A stretch of 64,000 nt of DNA from Pseudomonas sp. B21-023. GTDB taxonomy: Bacteria > Pseudomonadota > Gammaproteobacteria > Pseudomonadales > Pseudomonadaceae. The stretch covers positions 5,181,501 to 5,245,500 of the forward strand of contig NZ_CP087190.1 of the NCBI RefSeq assembly GCF_024749165.1. Reading direction: 5' to 3'. Each line of letters opens with the position of its first letter. Position 1 is the first letter of the stretch. Position numbers and translations under genes: made by a program. The notes under the pieces are model-generated. The model worked only from the letters and a program-made list of their open reading frames with translations, did no database searches and was not told where the DNA came from. Shown here piece after piece: positions 8,762 through 17,481 of this stretch.

Positions 8762-9131
8762 AAAACTAGCGCCAATCGTTACACTGACCCTACTGACCCC
8801 ACCCATAATTTTAATTGCAACTGGGCTTGCATTAGACCTCTACCTAACGAAATCGCGAAATTTTCACGAAATAACATCATCACTACAAAGAAGCCAGTGC
8901 CTTGACACTGTTAGAAATACATGGAGCGGGCACAGTAGAACAACCAAACTATTAATTATCTTTCAGCTATGCGGGGCCATGGCGATCTCAAAGAGATCTA
9001 TAAGGAAAGGATTACTCAATGAGAAAGACGTAGCCGAATTCCCGAAAAACATAAGACAAATTATGGTCTTATCTGCATGGCTGGGCTGGATATCCTTCGC
9101 CTGGTTGATAATAGGTGCACTAGCGTTTTGA
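8754..9131 (+). CDS. Putative membrane immunity protein for the PAAR effector
   Basis: The gene overlaps the effector stop by 8 bases if it starts at 8754 (MNEKLAPIV), or by 20 if it starts at 8742 (MYSTMNEK). The 125-129 residue product has three hydrophobic stretches: an N-terminal segment ending TGLALDLYL, a middle one (LLIIFQLCGAMAI) and a C-terminal one ending WLIIGALAF. A basic loop separates the last two. Such a membrane protein suits immunity to a toxin acting on the inner membrane. The DNA is clearly richer in A and T than the neighbours, which suggests recent acquisition. I recognise no named family, so the immunity role rests on position and topology. Confidence 0.65.
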   Translation: MNEKLAPIVTLTLLTPPIILIATGLALDLYLTKSRNFHEITSSLQRSQCLDTVRNTWSGHSRTTKLLIIFQLCGAMAISKRSIRKGLLNEKDVAEFPKNIRQIMVLSAWLGWISFAWLIIGALAF

Positions 9132-9223
9132 GGAGCACACAGAAACTACAGTACAGCCCCTCACAAGGACTGCACTAACCATCATTCAGTCGGCCCGCGA
9201 ACTTGTCAGCAGGCGAGTGCAAA

Positions 9224-11215
9224 TCAGACTCGCGTCGCACCAGAAACCGCGCGCCCAGGCGGCATCTGCACCTGGGCAACCGCCACATTCAAGGTCAGCT
9301 CGAAGCGGCTCCCCAACCCAAGCGTCGACTCATGGGACAACGTGGCCCCGATCAACTCGCTCAACTGGCGGCAGATGGACAGGCCAATCCCCAATCCGCC
9401 ATAGCGCCGGGTCATCGAACCGTCCACCTGGAAGAAGCGCTGGTACAGCACCGCCTGATCCAGGTCGTCGAAGCCGATGCCGCTGTCACTGACCGTGAGG
9501 CTCAGGGCCAGGCTGTCAGGTCCGGTTCGCCGGCCACGGGCCTGCACGGTGACACCGCCCTGGTGGGTGAATTTCAGCCCGTTGTCCACCAGGCACGCCA
9601 GGCAGCGGGCGAGCTTCTGTGCATCGCCGACCAGGCTGTCGGGCAGGTCGGCGGGGATGTCCAGGCTCAGGTACAGGCCCTTGGCCAGCGCCTGGCTGGC
9701 ATAACCGGCCCGCAGTTCCTGAAGCAGCCGCCGCAGGCTGAACGCCATGCCATGCTTACGCAGGCGCCCGGCCTGCAGCTCGGTGAGGATGAGGATATCG
9801 TCGACCATCGCCATCATGTCCTGGGCTGACCCCCTGGCGGTGCGATGATACTGGGCCTGCTCGGCGCTCATGGGCAGGGTGTGCAGCAGTTCCAGCGAAC
9901 CGATCACGCCGTTCATCGGCGTGCGCAACTCGTGGGTCACGGTGGCGAGGAACTCGTCCTTGAGCCGGTTGCTGCGGGCCAGTTGCAGGTTCAGTTGCTC
10001 CAGGGTGCGTCCGGTGTCACGCAGGGTCTGCGCCTGCTGCTCGCGCAAGCTGTTGATGCGGTCGGCCAGGGCCAGCGACAACAGCGCCACCTCCAGCGCC
10101 GCGCCAAGCTGGCTGGCGTACATGGTGATGAACAGGTTTGGCAGGTACCCAAGCACCATCAAGGTATTGACCAGCCCGCCGACGAGGAAGGCCGTCCAGG
10201 CGATGATGAACCAGCGCGCAACGCGCAAGCCACGCCACCAGGCATACAACCCCGCACTGAAGATGCTCACGGTGAACAACAGTGCCAGCAGCGTGGCCAT
10301 GCGCAGCGCCACGCCGTAACGCAGGGTCACCGCCAGCACCATCACCAGCGCACCACCTGCCATCAACCCCTTCAGCAGGCGGTCGAGGCCACGGCTGAGG
10401 TTGCCCAGTTGCAGGAAATGGCGGGCGAACTGGCAGCCGAACAACCCGGCGGCGCCGATGAACAATGGCGTGGCGGCATTTGCCCACCAGGGGTTGTCCG
10501 GCCAGAAGTAGGCGATGCCGGCACCGTTGACCGAGACCTGGTACAGGCCGAACGAGGCGATGTAGAGGATGTAGTACAGGTAGCTGACATCACGCACGCT
10601 GAGGTACAGGAACAAGTTGTAAACCAGCATTACCAGCAGCACGCCGTAGATCATGCCCAGCACGTAAAGACGCGTGGGCTGGTCTTCCAGATAAGCCTGG
10701 GCCGACCACAATGTCAGCGGCGCCTGGATCGAACCCTGGCTGTGCAGGCGCAGGTAGACGGTCGTCGCCTGGCCGGGGTGCAGCGGCAGCTCGAACAGAT
10801 AGTTGTTCTGGCGGATCTGCCGGCTGGCATAGGGCAAGGCATCACCCGTGCGCTGGGCCAGGCGATAGGTGCCCTGCGCGTCCGGCAGATAGAGTTCCAG
10901 ATGATCCAGCGGCGGGTAGGCAAGCTCCAGCAACCACTGGCGTGGTGCTGGCGAAGATGTAGCTGAATAGGCGAGATCGACACGGAGCCAGAAAACGGAG
11001 GTCGAATAGCCGGCGTTGAGCACCTCGTCGTGATGGGCATGGAAGCGTCCGGCGAATGCGGCGGTACTGACCTGAGCGATGCTGGCGCTGCCATCGTGGT
11101 CTTCATAGACCTGCATGTAGCGGCCCAGCGGCAAGCGCCCGGTGGAGTCGTCGAATTCGACCGCTCCGGCAAGCAGGGGCAAGCAGCCCAGAAGCACAAT
11201 CAGCAAATAGCGCAT
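9224..11215 (-). CDS. 7TMR-DISM sensor histidine kinase
   Basis: The 663-residue protein has a signal peptide (1-18), a periplasmic 7TMR-DISM extracellular domain (about 25-175), seven membrane helices (about 182-385) and a short coiled coil. A HisKA domain follows with ATVTHELRTPMNG (phospho-acceptor His at 428). The HATPase domain has an N box (CLVDNGLKF) and G boxes (DSGIGF, GGLGIGLSIC). It ends soon after the ATPase domain, so unlike RetS or LadS it carries no receiver. No response regulator lies beside it, so its partner must be encoded elsewhere. The DISM domain is related to carbohydrate-binding modules, but the ligand is unknown. Confidence 0.9.
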   Translation of the reverse strand: MRYLLIVLLGCLPLLAGAVEFDDSTGRLPLGRYMQVYEDHDGSASIAQVSTAAFAGRFHAHHDEVLNAGYSTSVFWLRVDLAYSATSSPAPRQWLLELAYPPLDHLELYLPDAQGTYRLAQRTGDALPYASRQIRQNNYLFELPLHPGQATTVYLRLHSQGSIQAPLTLWSAQAYLEDQPTRLYVLGMIYGVLLVMLVYNLFLYLSVRDVSYLYYILYIASFGLYQVSVNGAGIAYFWPDNPWWANAATPLFIGAAGLFGCQFARHFLQLGNLSRGLDRLLKGLMAGGALVMVLAVTLRYGVALRMATLLALLFTVSIFSAGLYAWWRGLRVARWFIIAWTAFLVGGLVNTLMVLGYLPNLFITMYASQLGAALEVALLSLALADRINSLREQQAQTLRDTGRTLEQLNLQLARSNRLKDEFLATVTHELRTPMNGVIGSLELLHTLPMSAEQAQYHRTARGSAQDMMAMVDDILILTELQAGRLRKHGMAFSLRRLLQELRAGYASQALAKGLYLSLDIPADLPDSLVGDAQKLARCLACLVDNGLKFTHQGGVTVQARGRRTGPDSLALSLTVSDSGIGFDDLDQAVLYQRFFQVDGSMTRRYGGLGIGLSICRQLSELIGATLSHESTLGLGSRFELTLNVAVAQVQMPPGRAVSGATRV

Positions 11216-11480
11216 ACAGCCCCAGCATGGCCTGTCCGGTCGCGTCGCGGTTGCCTCCCTTCCCTTTGAGACGACGTGATCCGGCAGAACCCGTTCATCG
11301 AGTTATCCGAGCACTCTAGCATAGCCTCCAGCACTGCTCAGCAGCTACTTTGAATTTCAATACAGAGGCTCTAGGACGCACGTTTCAGAACACCAAACAA
11401 ACCCAACCTGACCACTTGATCAGCAATTCTCTCGCCGCGACCGAACCGCACAAAAAGGTTTGGTGATAAGCTCGCCGACC

Positions 11481-12278
11481 ATGAATACCTACAGCTCCCG
11501 CCCCGTTGTCCTCTGTCTCTCCGGCCACGACCCCAGTGGTGGCGCCGGGCTGCAGGCAGATATCGAAGCCCTGATCGCCCAGGGTTGTCACGCCGCACCC
11601 GCCGTGACCGCCCTGACCGTGCAGGATACCGTCAACGTTTCCGACTTCCGCGTGCTTGACCGCGAGTGGGTGCTGGCCCAGGCCAACGCCGTGCTGGCCG
11701 ACTCCCCGGTAGCCGCGGTGAAGCTGGGCATGCTCGGCTCGATCGAGATGGTCGACACCGTCGCCGAACTGCTGTCCGCCCACCCGCACCTGCCTCTGGT
11801 CTGCGACCCCGTTCTGCGCGCCGGTGGCGGTGGCCGCCTGGGCAAGGACGAGGTCGGCTACGCGCTGCGCGAACGCCTGCTGCCGCTGGCCACCATCGCC
11901 ACGCCGAACCTGCCGGAAGCACGCATTCTGGCGGAACTGCCCGAAGGCACCGCGGACGAGTGCGCCGAGAAATTGCTGCCGTTCTGTAGGCACCTTTTGA
12001 TTACCGGCGGTCACGGCGACGAGGTGGAAATCCACAACCGCCTGTATAGCCGCGACGGTCAGCAGCACACCTGGACCTGCCAACGCCTGCCGGGGAGCTA
12101 CCACGGCTCGGGCTGCACCCTGGCCAGCGCCCTTGCCGGCCGCCTGGCTCTGGGCGAAGCATTGACCAGCGCCGTGCGCAGCGCCTTGGACTACACCTGG
12201 CGCACCCTGCGCGACGCAGAACAGCTGGGCAAGGGCCAGTACGTGCCGCGCCGCCTGCCCCTGGATTTCTGTTCCTGA
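11481..12278 (+). CDS. thiD: Hydroxymethylpyrimidine/phosphomethylpyrimidine kinase
   Basis: ThiD phosphorylates hydroxymethylpyrimidine and then its monophosphate, giving the pyrimidine half of thiamine phosphate. The 265-residue product begins MNTYSSRPVVLCLSGHD and has GHDPSGGAGLQADI near residues 15-28, the VCDPVLRAGGGG block and the closing GSGCTLASALAG ribokinase signature. The start at 11481 is preferred to an in-frame ATG at 11460, because homologues begin just before the first strand. It is 14 bases from thiE, so the two form an operon with hemL. No TPP riboswitch was seen upstream. Confidence 0.95.
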   Translation: MNTYSSRPVVLCLSGHDPSGGAGLQADIEALIAQGCHAAPAVTALTVQDTVNVSDFRVLDREWVLAQANAVLADSPVAAVKLGMLGSIEMVDTVAELLSAHPHLPLVCDPVLRAGGGGRLGKDEVGYALRERLLPLATIATPNLPEARILAELPEGTADECAEKLLPFCRHLLITGGHGDEVEIHNRLYSRDGQQHTWTCQRLPGSYHGSGCTLASALAGRLALGEALTSAVRSALDYTWRTLRDAEQLGKGQYVPRRLPLDFCS

Positions 12279-12292
12279 CACGAGGCCATCCG

Positions 12293-12916
12293 ATGAAGCT
12301 CCGCGGTCTGTACGCGATCACCGACAGCCAGCTGCTGGCCGGCCGTTTCCTCTCCCACGTTGAAGCGGCGCTGGAAGGTGGCGTTCGCCTGTTGCAATAC
12401 CGCGACAAGAGCGACGATACCGCCCACAGACTGCGCGAGGCAGAAGCGCTGAAGACGCTGTGTGAGCGTTACGGCACCGAGCTGATCATCAACGACGACG
12501 CCGAACTGGCGGCCCGCCTGGGCGTTGGCGTGCACCTCGGCCAGACCGATGGCCCGCTCACACCGGCCCGCGCCTTGCTCGGCCGCAAGGCGATCATCGG
12601 TTCGACCTGCCACGCCAGCCTGGACCTCGCGCGGCAGGCCGCCAGCGAAGGCGCCAGCTATGTCGCCTTCGGCCGCTTCTTCAATTCCGTCACCAAACCG
12701 GGCGCGCCCGCCGCCAGCGTCGAACTGCTGGAGCAGGCCCGCGCCCAGGTCAAGCTGCCGATCGCGGTGATCGGCGGCATCACCCTCGACAACGCCGCCC
12801 CGCTGGTCGCCCATGGCGCCGACTTGCTGGCGGTTATCCACGGCCTGTTCGGTGCCGACAGCGCGCAGGAAGTCACCCGCCGCGCCCGCGCCTTCAACGC
12901 CCTGTTCGCTTGCTGA
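12293..12916 (+). CDS. thiE: Thiamine-phosphate synthase
   Basis: ThiE joins hydroxymethylpyrimidine diphosphate to thiazole phosphate to make thiamine phosphate. The 207-residue protein is a TIM barrel of normal length. Conserved parts are LYAITDSQL at the N-terminus, VRLLQYRDK (substrate binding), IINDDAELAARLGVGVHLGQ, SCH-like STCHASLD, and VAFGRFFNSVTKPGAP. It lies between thiD (14 bases upstream) and hemL (17 bases downstream), the usual pseudomonad thiD-thiE-hemL order. Confidence 0.96.
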   Translation: MKLRGLYAITDSQLLAGRFLSHVEAALEGGVRLLQYRDKSDDTAHRLREAEALKTLCERYGTELIINDDAELAARLGVGVHLGQTDGPLTPARALLGRKAIIGSTCHASLDLARQAASEGASYVAFGRFFNSVTKPGAPAASVELLEQARAQVKLPIAVIGGITLDNAAPLVAHGADLLAVIHGLFGADSAQEVTRRARAFNALFAC

Positions 12917-12933
12917 TTTCGAGAGAAGATCCC

Positions 12934-14217
12934 ATGTCCCGTTCCGAAGCCCTGTTCGCCCAAGCCCAGAAACACATCCCCGGTGGCGTCAACTCGCCGG
13001 TTCGCGCTTTCAAGAGCGTCGGTGGCACTCCGCTGTTCTTCAAGCACGCCGAAGGCGCCTACGTCATCGATGAAGACGACAAGCGCTACGTCGACTATGT
13101 CGGTTCCTGGGGCCCGATGATCCTCGGCCACGCCCACCCAGAGGTCCTGGATTCGGTGCGCAAGCAGTTGGAACACGGTTTGTCCTATGGCGCGCCGACT
13201 GCCATGGAAACCCAGATGGCCGACCTGGTGTGCTCGATCGTGCCGTCGATGGAAATGGTGCGCATGGTCAGCTCCGGCACCGAAGCAACCATGAGCGCCA
13301 TCCGCCTGGCCCGTGGCTACACCGGCCGTGACGCCATCATCAAGTTCGAAGGCTGCTACCACGGTCACTCCGACAGCCTGCTGGTCAAGGCCGGCTCCGG
13401 CCTGCTGACCCAGGGCGTGCCAAGCTCGGCTGGGGTACCGGCGGACTTCGCCAAGCACACCCTGACCCTGCCGTTCAACGACATCGCCGCCGTCGAGAAG
13501 ACCCTGGCCGACGTCGGCCAGAGCGTGGCCTGCATCATCGTCGAGCCGGTGGCCGGCAACATGAACTGCGTGCCGCCGGCGCCGGGCTTCCTCGAAGGCC
13601 TGCGCGCATTGTGCGACCAGCACGGCGTGGTACTGATCTTCGACGAGGTGATGACCGGCTTCCGCGTTTCTCTCGGCGGTGCCCAAGGCCACTACGGCAT
13701 CACCCCCGACCTGTCGACCTTCGGCAAGATCGTCGGCGGTGGCATGCCGGTCGGCTGCTTCGGCGGCAAGCGCGAAATCATGGGTTGCATCGCCCCGCTG
13801 GGCCCGGTCTACCAGGCCGGCACCCTGTCGGGCAATCCGCTGGCCATGGCCGCCGGCCTGACCACCCTGAAGCTGATCAGCCGCCCGGGCTTCCATGACG
13901 AACTGAGTGCCTTCACCAGCCGCATGCTCGATGGCCTGCAACAGCGTGCCGATGCGGCGGGTATCCCGTTCGTCACCACTCAGGCGGGCGCCATGTTCGG
14001 CCTGTACTTCAGCGGCGCCGACGATATCGTCACTTTCGACGACGTGATGGCCAGCGATGCCGAACGCTTCAAGCGTTTCTTCCACCTGATGCTCGAAGGC
14101 GGCGTGTACCTGGCGCCAAGCGCCTTCGAAGCGGGTTTCACCTCCATCGCCCATGGCGACAAGGAACTGCAGATCACCCTGGATGCGGCCGAGCGGGCGT
14201 TTGCCAAACTGAAGTAA
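12934..14217 (+). CDS. hemL: Glutamate-1-semialdehyde 2,1-aminomutase
   Basis: HemL makes 5-aminolevulinate from glutamate-1-semialdehyde, the last step of the C5 route into haem and corrinoid synthesis. The 427-residue protein starts MSRSEALFAQAQKHIPGGVNSP, typical of the family. The pyridoxal phosphate lysine lies in FGKIVGGGMPVG at residue 265, and IFDEVMTGFRV holds the cofactor-binding Asp. The ATG at 12934 with gagaagatccc upstream is preferred to an in-frame ATG at 12910. A REP-like hairpin follows the gene. Confidence 0.97.
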   Translation: MSRSEALFAQAQKHIPGGVNSPVRAFKSVGGTPLFFKHAEGAYVIDEDDKRYVDYVGSWGPMILGHAHPEVLDSVRKQLEHGLSYGAPTAMETQMADLVCSIVPSMEMVRMVSSGTEATMSAIRLARGYTGRDAIIKFEGCYHGHSDSLLVKAGSGLLTQGVPSSAGVPADFAKHTLTLPFNDIAAVEKTLADVGQSVACIIVEPVAGNMNCVPPAPGFLEGLRALCDQHGVVLIFDEVMTGFRVSLGGAQGHYGITPDLSTFGKIVGGGMPVGCFGGKREIMGCIAPLGPVYQAGTLSGNPLAMAAGLTTLKLISRPGFHDELSAFTSRMLDGLQQRADAAGIPFVTTQAGAMFGLYFSGADDIVTFDDVMASDAERFKRFFHLMLEGGVYLAPSAFEAGFTSIAHGDKELQITLDAAERAFAKLK

Positions 14218-14231
14218 GGGTGTTCCTGTCT

Positions 14232-14266
14232 CGGCCTGATCGCGGGCTTGCCCCACGATCAGGCCG
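14232..14266. terminator. REP-like hairpin after hemL
   Basis: An 11-bp perfect stem (cggcctgatcg / cgatcaggccg) encloses the REP-like core cgggcttgcccca, 15 bases after the hemL stop. There is no T-run, so it may act as an RNA 3' end stabiliser rather than a strong terminator. Confidence 0.5.
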
Positions 14267-14337
14267 GACCAAGCAAGCCTGTGAACCCCATCACAGCCCG
14301 CCACGTCCAATCCGTCTGTAGAAATTCGCGTAAATCT

Positions 14338-14367
14338 TTGTAAGGTAGGCGCTGCTTATCCCATAAT
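14338..14367 (+). promoter_or_regulatory. Candidate promoter of the Sel1-repeat gene
   Basis: ttgtaa (14338-14343) and cataat (14362-14367) are 18 bases apart and lie 50 bases before the ATG. Prediction by eye. Confidence 0.4.
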
Positions 14368-14416
14368 GTGCCACCAGAGACATTGGCCGTAGCTTTGCAG
14401 AGGTAAGTCGATCCCC

Positions 14417-14962
14417 ATGAACCGCACCGGCCGCGCCCTTACCCTGGGCTGCCTGTTGCTTCTTCAGCCCCTGCTGGCCTTGGCGGAGGGCGGTAATTCG
14501 TTGCTGATTCCAGCGACGGGCCGCTGCGCCCTCGATACCGCGCCCGAAGACCTGCAGAATGCCCTGAAGGCGTGCGAGCAGACCGCGCAGTCAGGGGATG
14601 CCGAAGCGCAGTACGAGCTGGGCGAGTTCTACTACAGCGGCACGCCGCGCCAACTCGACAACGCGCTCAAGTGGTTCGAGAAAGCCTCGCTGCAAGGCCA
14701 GGCGCAGGCACAATATCGTCTCGGCTCGATGTTCTTCCACGGTGAAGGGGTCAAGGCCAACAACGTGCAAGCCTACATCCTGCTCAAGATCGCCGCGGTC
14801 AACGGTGCCGAAGACGCCCTGGACATGGCCGACGAAGTCACCGAGCAGATGCCCCGCGACGAGCTCGAGCACGCTACCCAGGTACTCGGCCAGATCTTCC
14901 GCAAATACCTGCTGGAACTGCAGAACGCCGAAGGGCGCACACCTTTCTCTCCTCTTCCCTGA
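14417..14962 (+). CDS. Sel1-like/tetratricopeptide repeat protein, exported
   Basis: The 181-residue protein has a signal peptide (residues 1-23, ending LLALAEG) and then Sel1-like repeats. AQYELGEFYYSGTPRQLDNALKWFEKA is one, and AQYRLGSMFFHGEGVKANNVQAYILLKIA is the next, both with the alanine and glycine spacing of the family. Such repeats serve as protein-protein scaffolds. It probably acts in the periplasm. It is transcribed alone; the partner is unknown. Confidence 0.85.
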   Translation: MNRTGRALTLGCLLLLQPLLALAEGGNSLLIPATGRCALDTAPEDLQNALKACEQTAQSGDAEAQYELGEFYYSGTPRQLDNALKWFEKASLQGQAQAQYRLGSMFFHGEGVKANNVQAYILLKIAAVNGAEDALDMADEVTEQMPRDELEHATQVLGQIFRKYLLELQNAEGRTPFSPLP

Positions 14963-15142
14963 ACCGTTGCCCGGCCCGGCGCTGGCCCCGGCATCATCGA
15001 TTCGTCAACTTGCCCTGCCATGCTTTGACGCACGGATCGGACGCTGCCCAGCGACCCTTGATCGTTTCAGTGCTTTCGCCACTGCCACTCAAGGGTTATT
15101 CTTGAGTTCACATTCATTGCCGTCGAGCGGCTAAAAACGACC

Positions 15143-16141
15143 TTGAACGCACCCATACAACCCCATCGCTTTATCCTCGAGCCCTTCGAGGCCCATCGCT
15201 TCGCCAACCTGTGCGGCCAGTTCGACGAGCACCTGCGCCTGATCGAACAACGCCTGGCCATCGAGATCCGCAACCGCGGCAATCAGTTCGAACTGATCGG
15301 CGAGCCCAAGACCACCTCCGCCGCCGAGCAACTGCTGCGCCGCCTCTATCGCGAAGCCAAGGCGAACGAGCTGTCACCGGAAACGGTGCACCTCTATCTC
15401 CAGGAGTCGACGATCGAGAACATCGAGAATCCGGCCGTCAACGAAGTCAGCGTCTCGCTGCGCACGCGCAAGGGCAATATCCGCCCGCGCGGCGTCAACC
15501 AGCAGCGCTACGTCAAGGAAATCCTGGCCAACGACATCAACTTCGGCATCGGCCCGGCCGGTACCGGCAAGACGTACCTGGCCGTGGCCTGCGCGGTCGA
15601 TGCGCTGGAGCGTGAACAGGTGCGCCGCATCCTGCTGGTGCGCCCGGCGGTCGAGGCCGGCGAAAAGCTCGGCTTCCTGCCCGGCGACCTGGCCCAGAAG
15701 ATCGACCCGTACCTGCGCCCGCTCTACGACGCGCTCTACGAGATGCTTGGCTTCGAGCACGTGGCCAAGCTGATCGAGCGCCAGGTGATCGAGATCGCGC
15801 CGCTGGCCTACATGCGCGGCCGCACCCTGAACAACAGCTTCATCATCCTCGACGAGAGTCAGAACACCACGCTCGAACAGATGAAGATGTTCCTCACCCG
15901 CATCGGCTTCGGCTCGACCGCGGTGATCACCGGTGACATCACCCAGGTCGACCTGCCCCGCGGCACCAAGTCGGGCCTGGCCCATGTGATCGAGGTGCTC
16001 AAGGACGTGCCAGGCATCAGCTTCACCCATTTCCAGCCCAAGGACGTGGTACGCCACCCGTTGGTGCAGCGTATCGTCGAAGCCTACGACCGCTTCGAAG
16101 CCCGTCAGTCCAAGCCCGAGGCACCCGGCAAAGATGCTTGA
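15143..16141 (+). CDS. ybeZ: PhoH-like ATPase YbeZ
   Basis: The 332-residue protein carries an N-terminal KH-like part and a PhoH P-loop domain with GPAGTGKTYLA (Walker A) and FIILDESQNTT (Walker B). In other Gammaproteobacteria YbeZ works with the endoribonuclease YbeY in ribosomal RNA maturation and quality control. The gene overlaps ybeY by 8 bases and starts the four-gene ybeZ-ybeY-corC-lnt unit. The listed start encodes LNAPIQPHRFILEPFEAHRF if read as a TTG codon, which sits near a weak ribosome binding site, so the exact start is less certain. Confidence 0.93.
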   Translation: MNAPIQPHRFILEPFEAHRFANLCGQFDEHLRLIEQRLAIEIRNRGNQFELIGEPKTTSAAEQLLRRLYREAKANELSPETVHLYLQESTIENIENPAVNEVSVSLRTRKGNIRPRGVNQQRYVKEILANDINFGIGPAGTGKTYLAVACAVDALEREQVRRILLVRPAVEAGEKLGFLPGDLAQKIDPYLRPLYDALYEMLGFEHVAKLIERQVIEIAPLAYMRGRTLNNSFIILDESQNTTLEQMKMFLTRIGFGSTAVITGDITQVDLPRGTKSGLAHVIEVLKDVPGISFTHFQPKDVVRHPLVQRIVEAYDRFEARQSKPEAPGKDA

Positions 16142-16607
16142 ACTCGACCTGCAACGGGCCACGGACGCCGCTGCCCCCGATGACGCCGCCTTCCGCCGTT
16201 GGTGCGAACTTGCCCTGCGCCAGCGCAGCGCCGACTCGGAAATGACCATCCGCCTGGTCGACGCCGCCGAAGGTCGCGAGCTGAACCACACCTACCGGCA
16301 CAAGGACTACGCCACCAACGTGCTGTCCTTCCCCGCCGACGTCCCCGACGAGCTGCTCGACATCCCGCTGCTGGGCGACCTGGTGATCTGCGTGCCGGTG
16401 GTCGAGCGCGAGGCCGCCGAACAGGGCAAGTCCCTGGAGGCGCACTGGGCGCACCTGGTCATCCACGGCTGCCTGCACCTGCTCGGCTACGACCACATCG
16501 AAGACGATGAAGCCGAGGAAATGGAAGCGCTGGAACGGCAATTGCTGGCGGAACTGGGTCACCCGGACCCTTACGCCGACGACGAAACCGAAACAATCAC
16601 ACACTGA
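16134..16607 (+). CDS. ybeY: Endoribonuclease YbeY
   Basis: YbeY is a zinc-dependent RNase needed for the 3' end of 16S rRNA and for late-stage 70S quality control. The 157-residue product shows the metal site HGCLHLLGYDH, in which three His bind zinc, and the conserved NVLSFPADVP block. It overlaps ybeZ by 8 bases and precedes corC by 26, consistent with translational coupling. Confidence 0.96.
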   Translation: MLELDLQRATDAAAPDDAAFRRWCELALRQRSADSEMTIRLVDAAEGRELNHTYRHKDYATNVLSFPADVPDELLDIPLLGDLVICVPVVEREAAEQGKSLEAHWAHLVIHGCLHLLGYDHIEDDEAEEMEALERQLLAELGHPDPYADDETETITH

Positions 16608-16633
16608 TACTGCAAGGATCACGAGTAACCGCC

Positions 16634-17473
16634 ATGAGCGAAGACCGATCGAGCAACGGGCAGAAGTCCTGGTTGGGTAAGCTGACCCAGGCTTTTGCCC
16701 ATGAGCCGAAAAACCGCCAGGAGCTCCTTGAGCTGCTGCGCGAAGCCCATCAGAACAAACTGCTCGACAGCGAAGCGCTGACCATCGTCGAAGGCGCCAT
16801 CCAGGTCGCCGACCTGCAGGTACGCGACATCATGGTGCCGCGTTCGCAGATGATCAGCATCAAGGCCAACCAGTCGCCCCGCGAGTTCCTGCCGGCAGTG
16901 ATCGATGCCGCGCACTCGCGCTACCCGGTGATCGGCGAGAGCCACGACGATGTGCTCGGCATTCTGCTCGCCAAGGACCTGCTGCCGCTGATCCTCAAGG
17001 AGAATGGCGACAGCTTCAACATCAAGGACCTGCTGCGCCCGGCCACCTTCGTGCCCGAGTCCAAGCGCCTGAACGTGCTGCTGCGCGAGTTCCGCGCCAA
17101 CCACAACCACATGGCCATCGTCATCGACGAATACGGCGGCGTGGCGGGGCTGGTGACCATCGAGGACGTGCTCGAGCAGATCGTCGGCGATATCGAGGAC
17201 GAGCATGACGTCGAGGAAGACAGCTACATCAAGCCGCTGCCCAGCGGCGACTTCCTGGTCAAGGCACTGACCCCGATCGAGAACTTCAACGAGTTCTTCG
17301 ACAGCGAATTCTCCGATGACGAGTTCGACACGGTCGGCGGCCTGGTGATGAGTGCGTTCGGCCATTTGCCCAAACGTAACGAAACCACCGAGATCGGCGG
17401 CTACCGCTTCCGCATTCTCAATGCCGACAGCCGCCGGATACACTTGCTACGCCTGACACCGATCAACCGTTAA
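16634..17473 (+). CDS. corC: CorC/HlyC-type CBS-domain transporter-associated protein
   Basis: The 279-residue protein has an N-terminal segment (about 1-65), two CBS domains (about 66-190, including VRDIMVPRSQMISI and VIDEYGGVAGLVTIEDVLEQIVGDI) and a C-terminal CorC_HlyC FAD-like domain (about 205-275). CorC-type proteins are linked to magnesium and cobalt efflux. There is no membrane domain, which is usual for this shorter form. It lies between ybeY and lnt, 8 bases before lnt. Confidence 0.94.
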   Translation: MSEDRSSNGQKSWLGKLTQAFAHEPKNRQELLELLREAHQNKLLDSEALTIVEGAIQVADLQVRDIMVPRSQMISIKANQSPREFLPAVIDAAHSRYPVIGESHDDVLGILLAKDLLPLILKENGDSFNIKDLLRPATFVPESKRLNVLLREFRANHNHMAIVIDEYGGVAGLVTIEDVLEQIVGDIEDEHDVEEDSYIKPLPSGDFLVKALTPIENFNEFFDSEFSDDEFDTVGGLVMSAFGHLPKRNETTEIGGYRFRILNADSRRIHLLRLTPINR

Positions 17474-17481
17474 GGACGAAC

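Noticed and set aside
11216..11480. TPP riboswitch before thiD
   Set aside because: The conserved THI-box core was not found in the 265-base gap.
15040..15142. Heat-shock (sigma-32) promoter before ybeZ
   Set aside because: A cccttgat string resembles a -35, but no matching -10 with cccca pattern lies at proper spacing. Only a small stem (actcaag/cttgagt) was seen.
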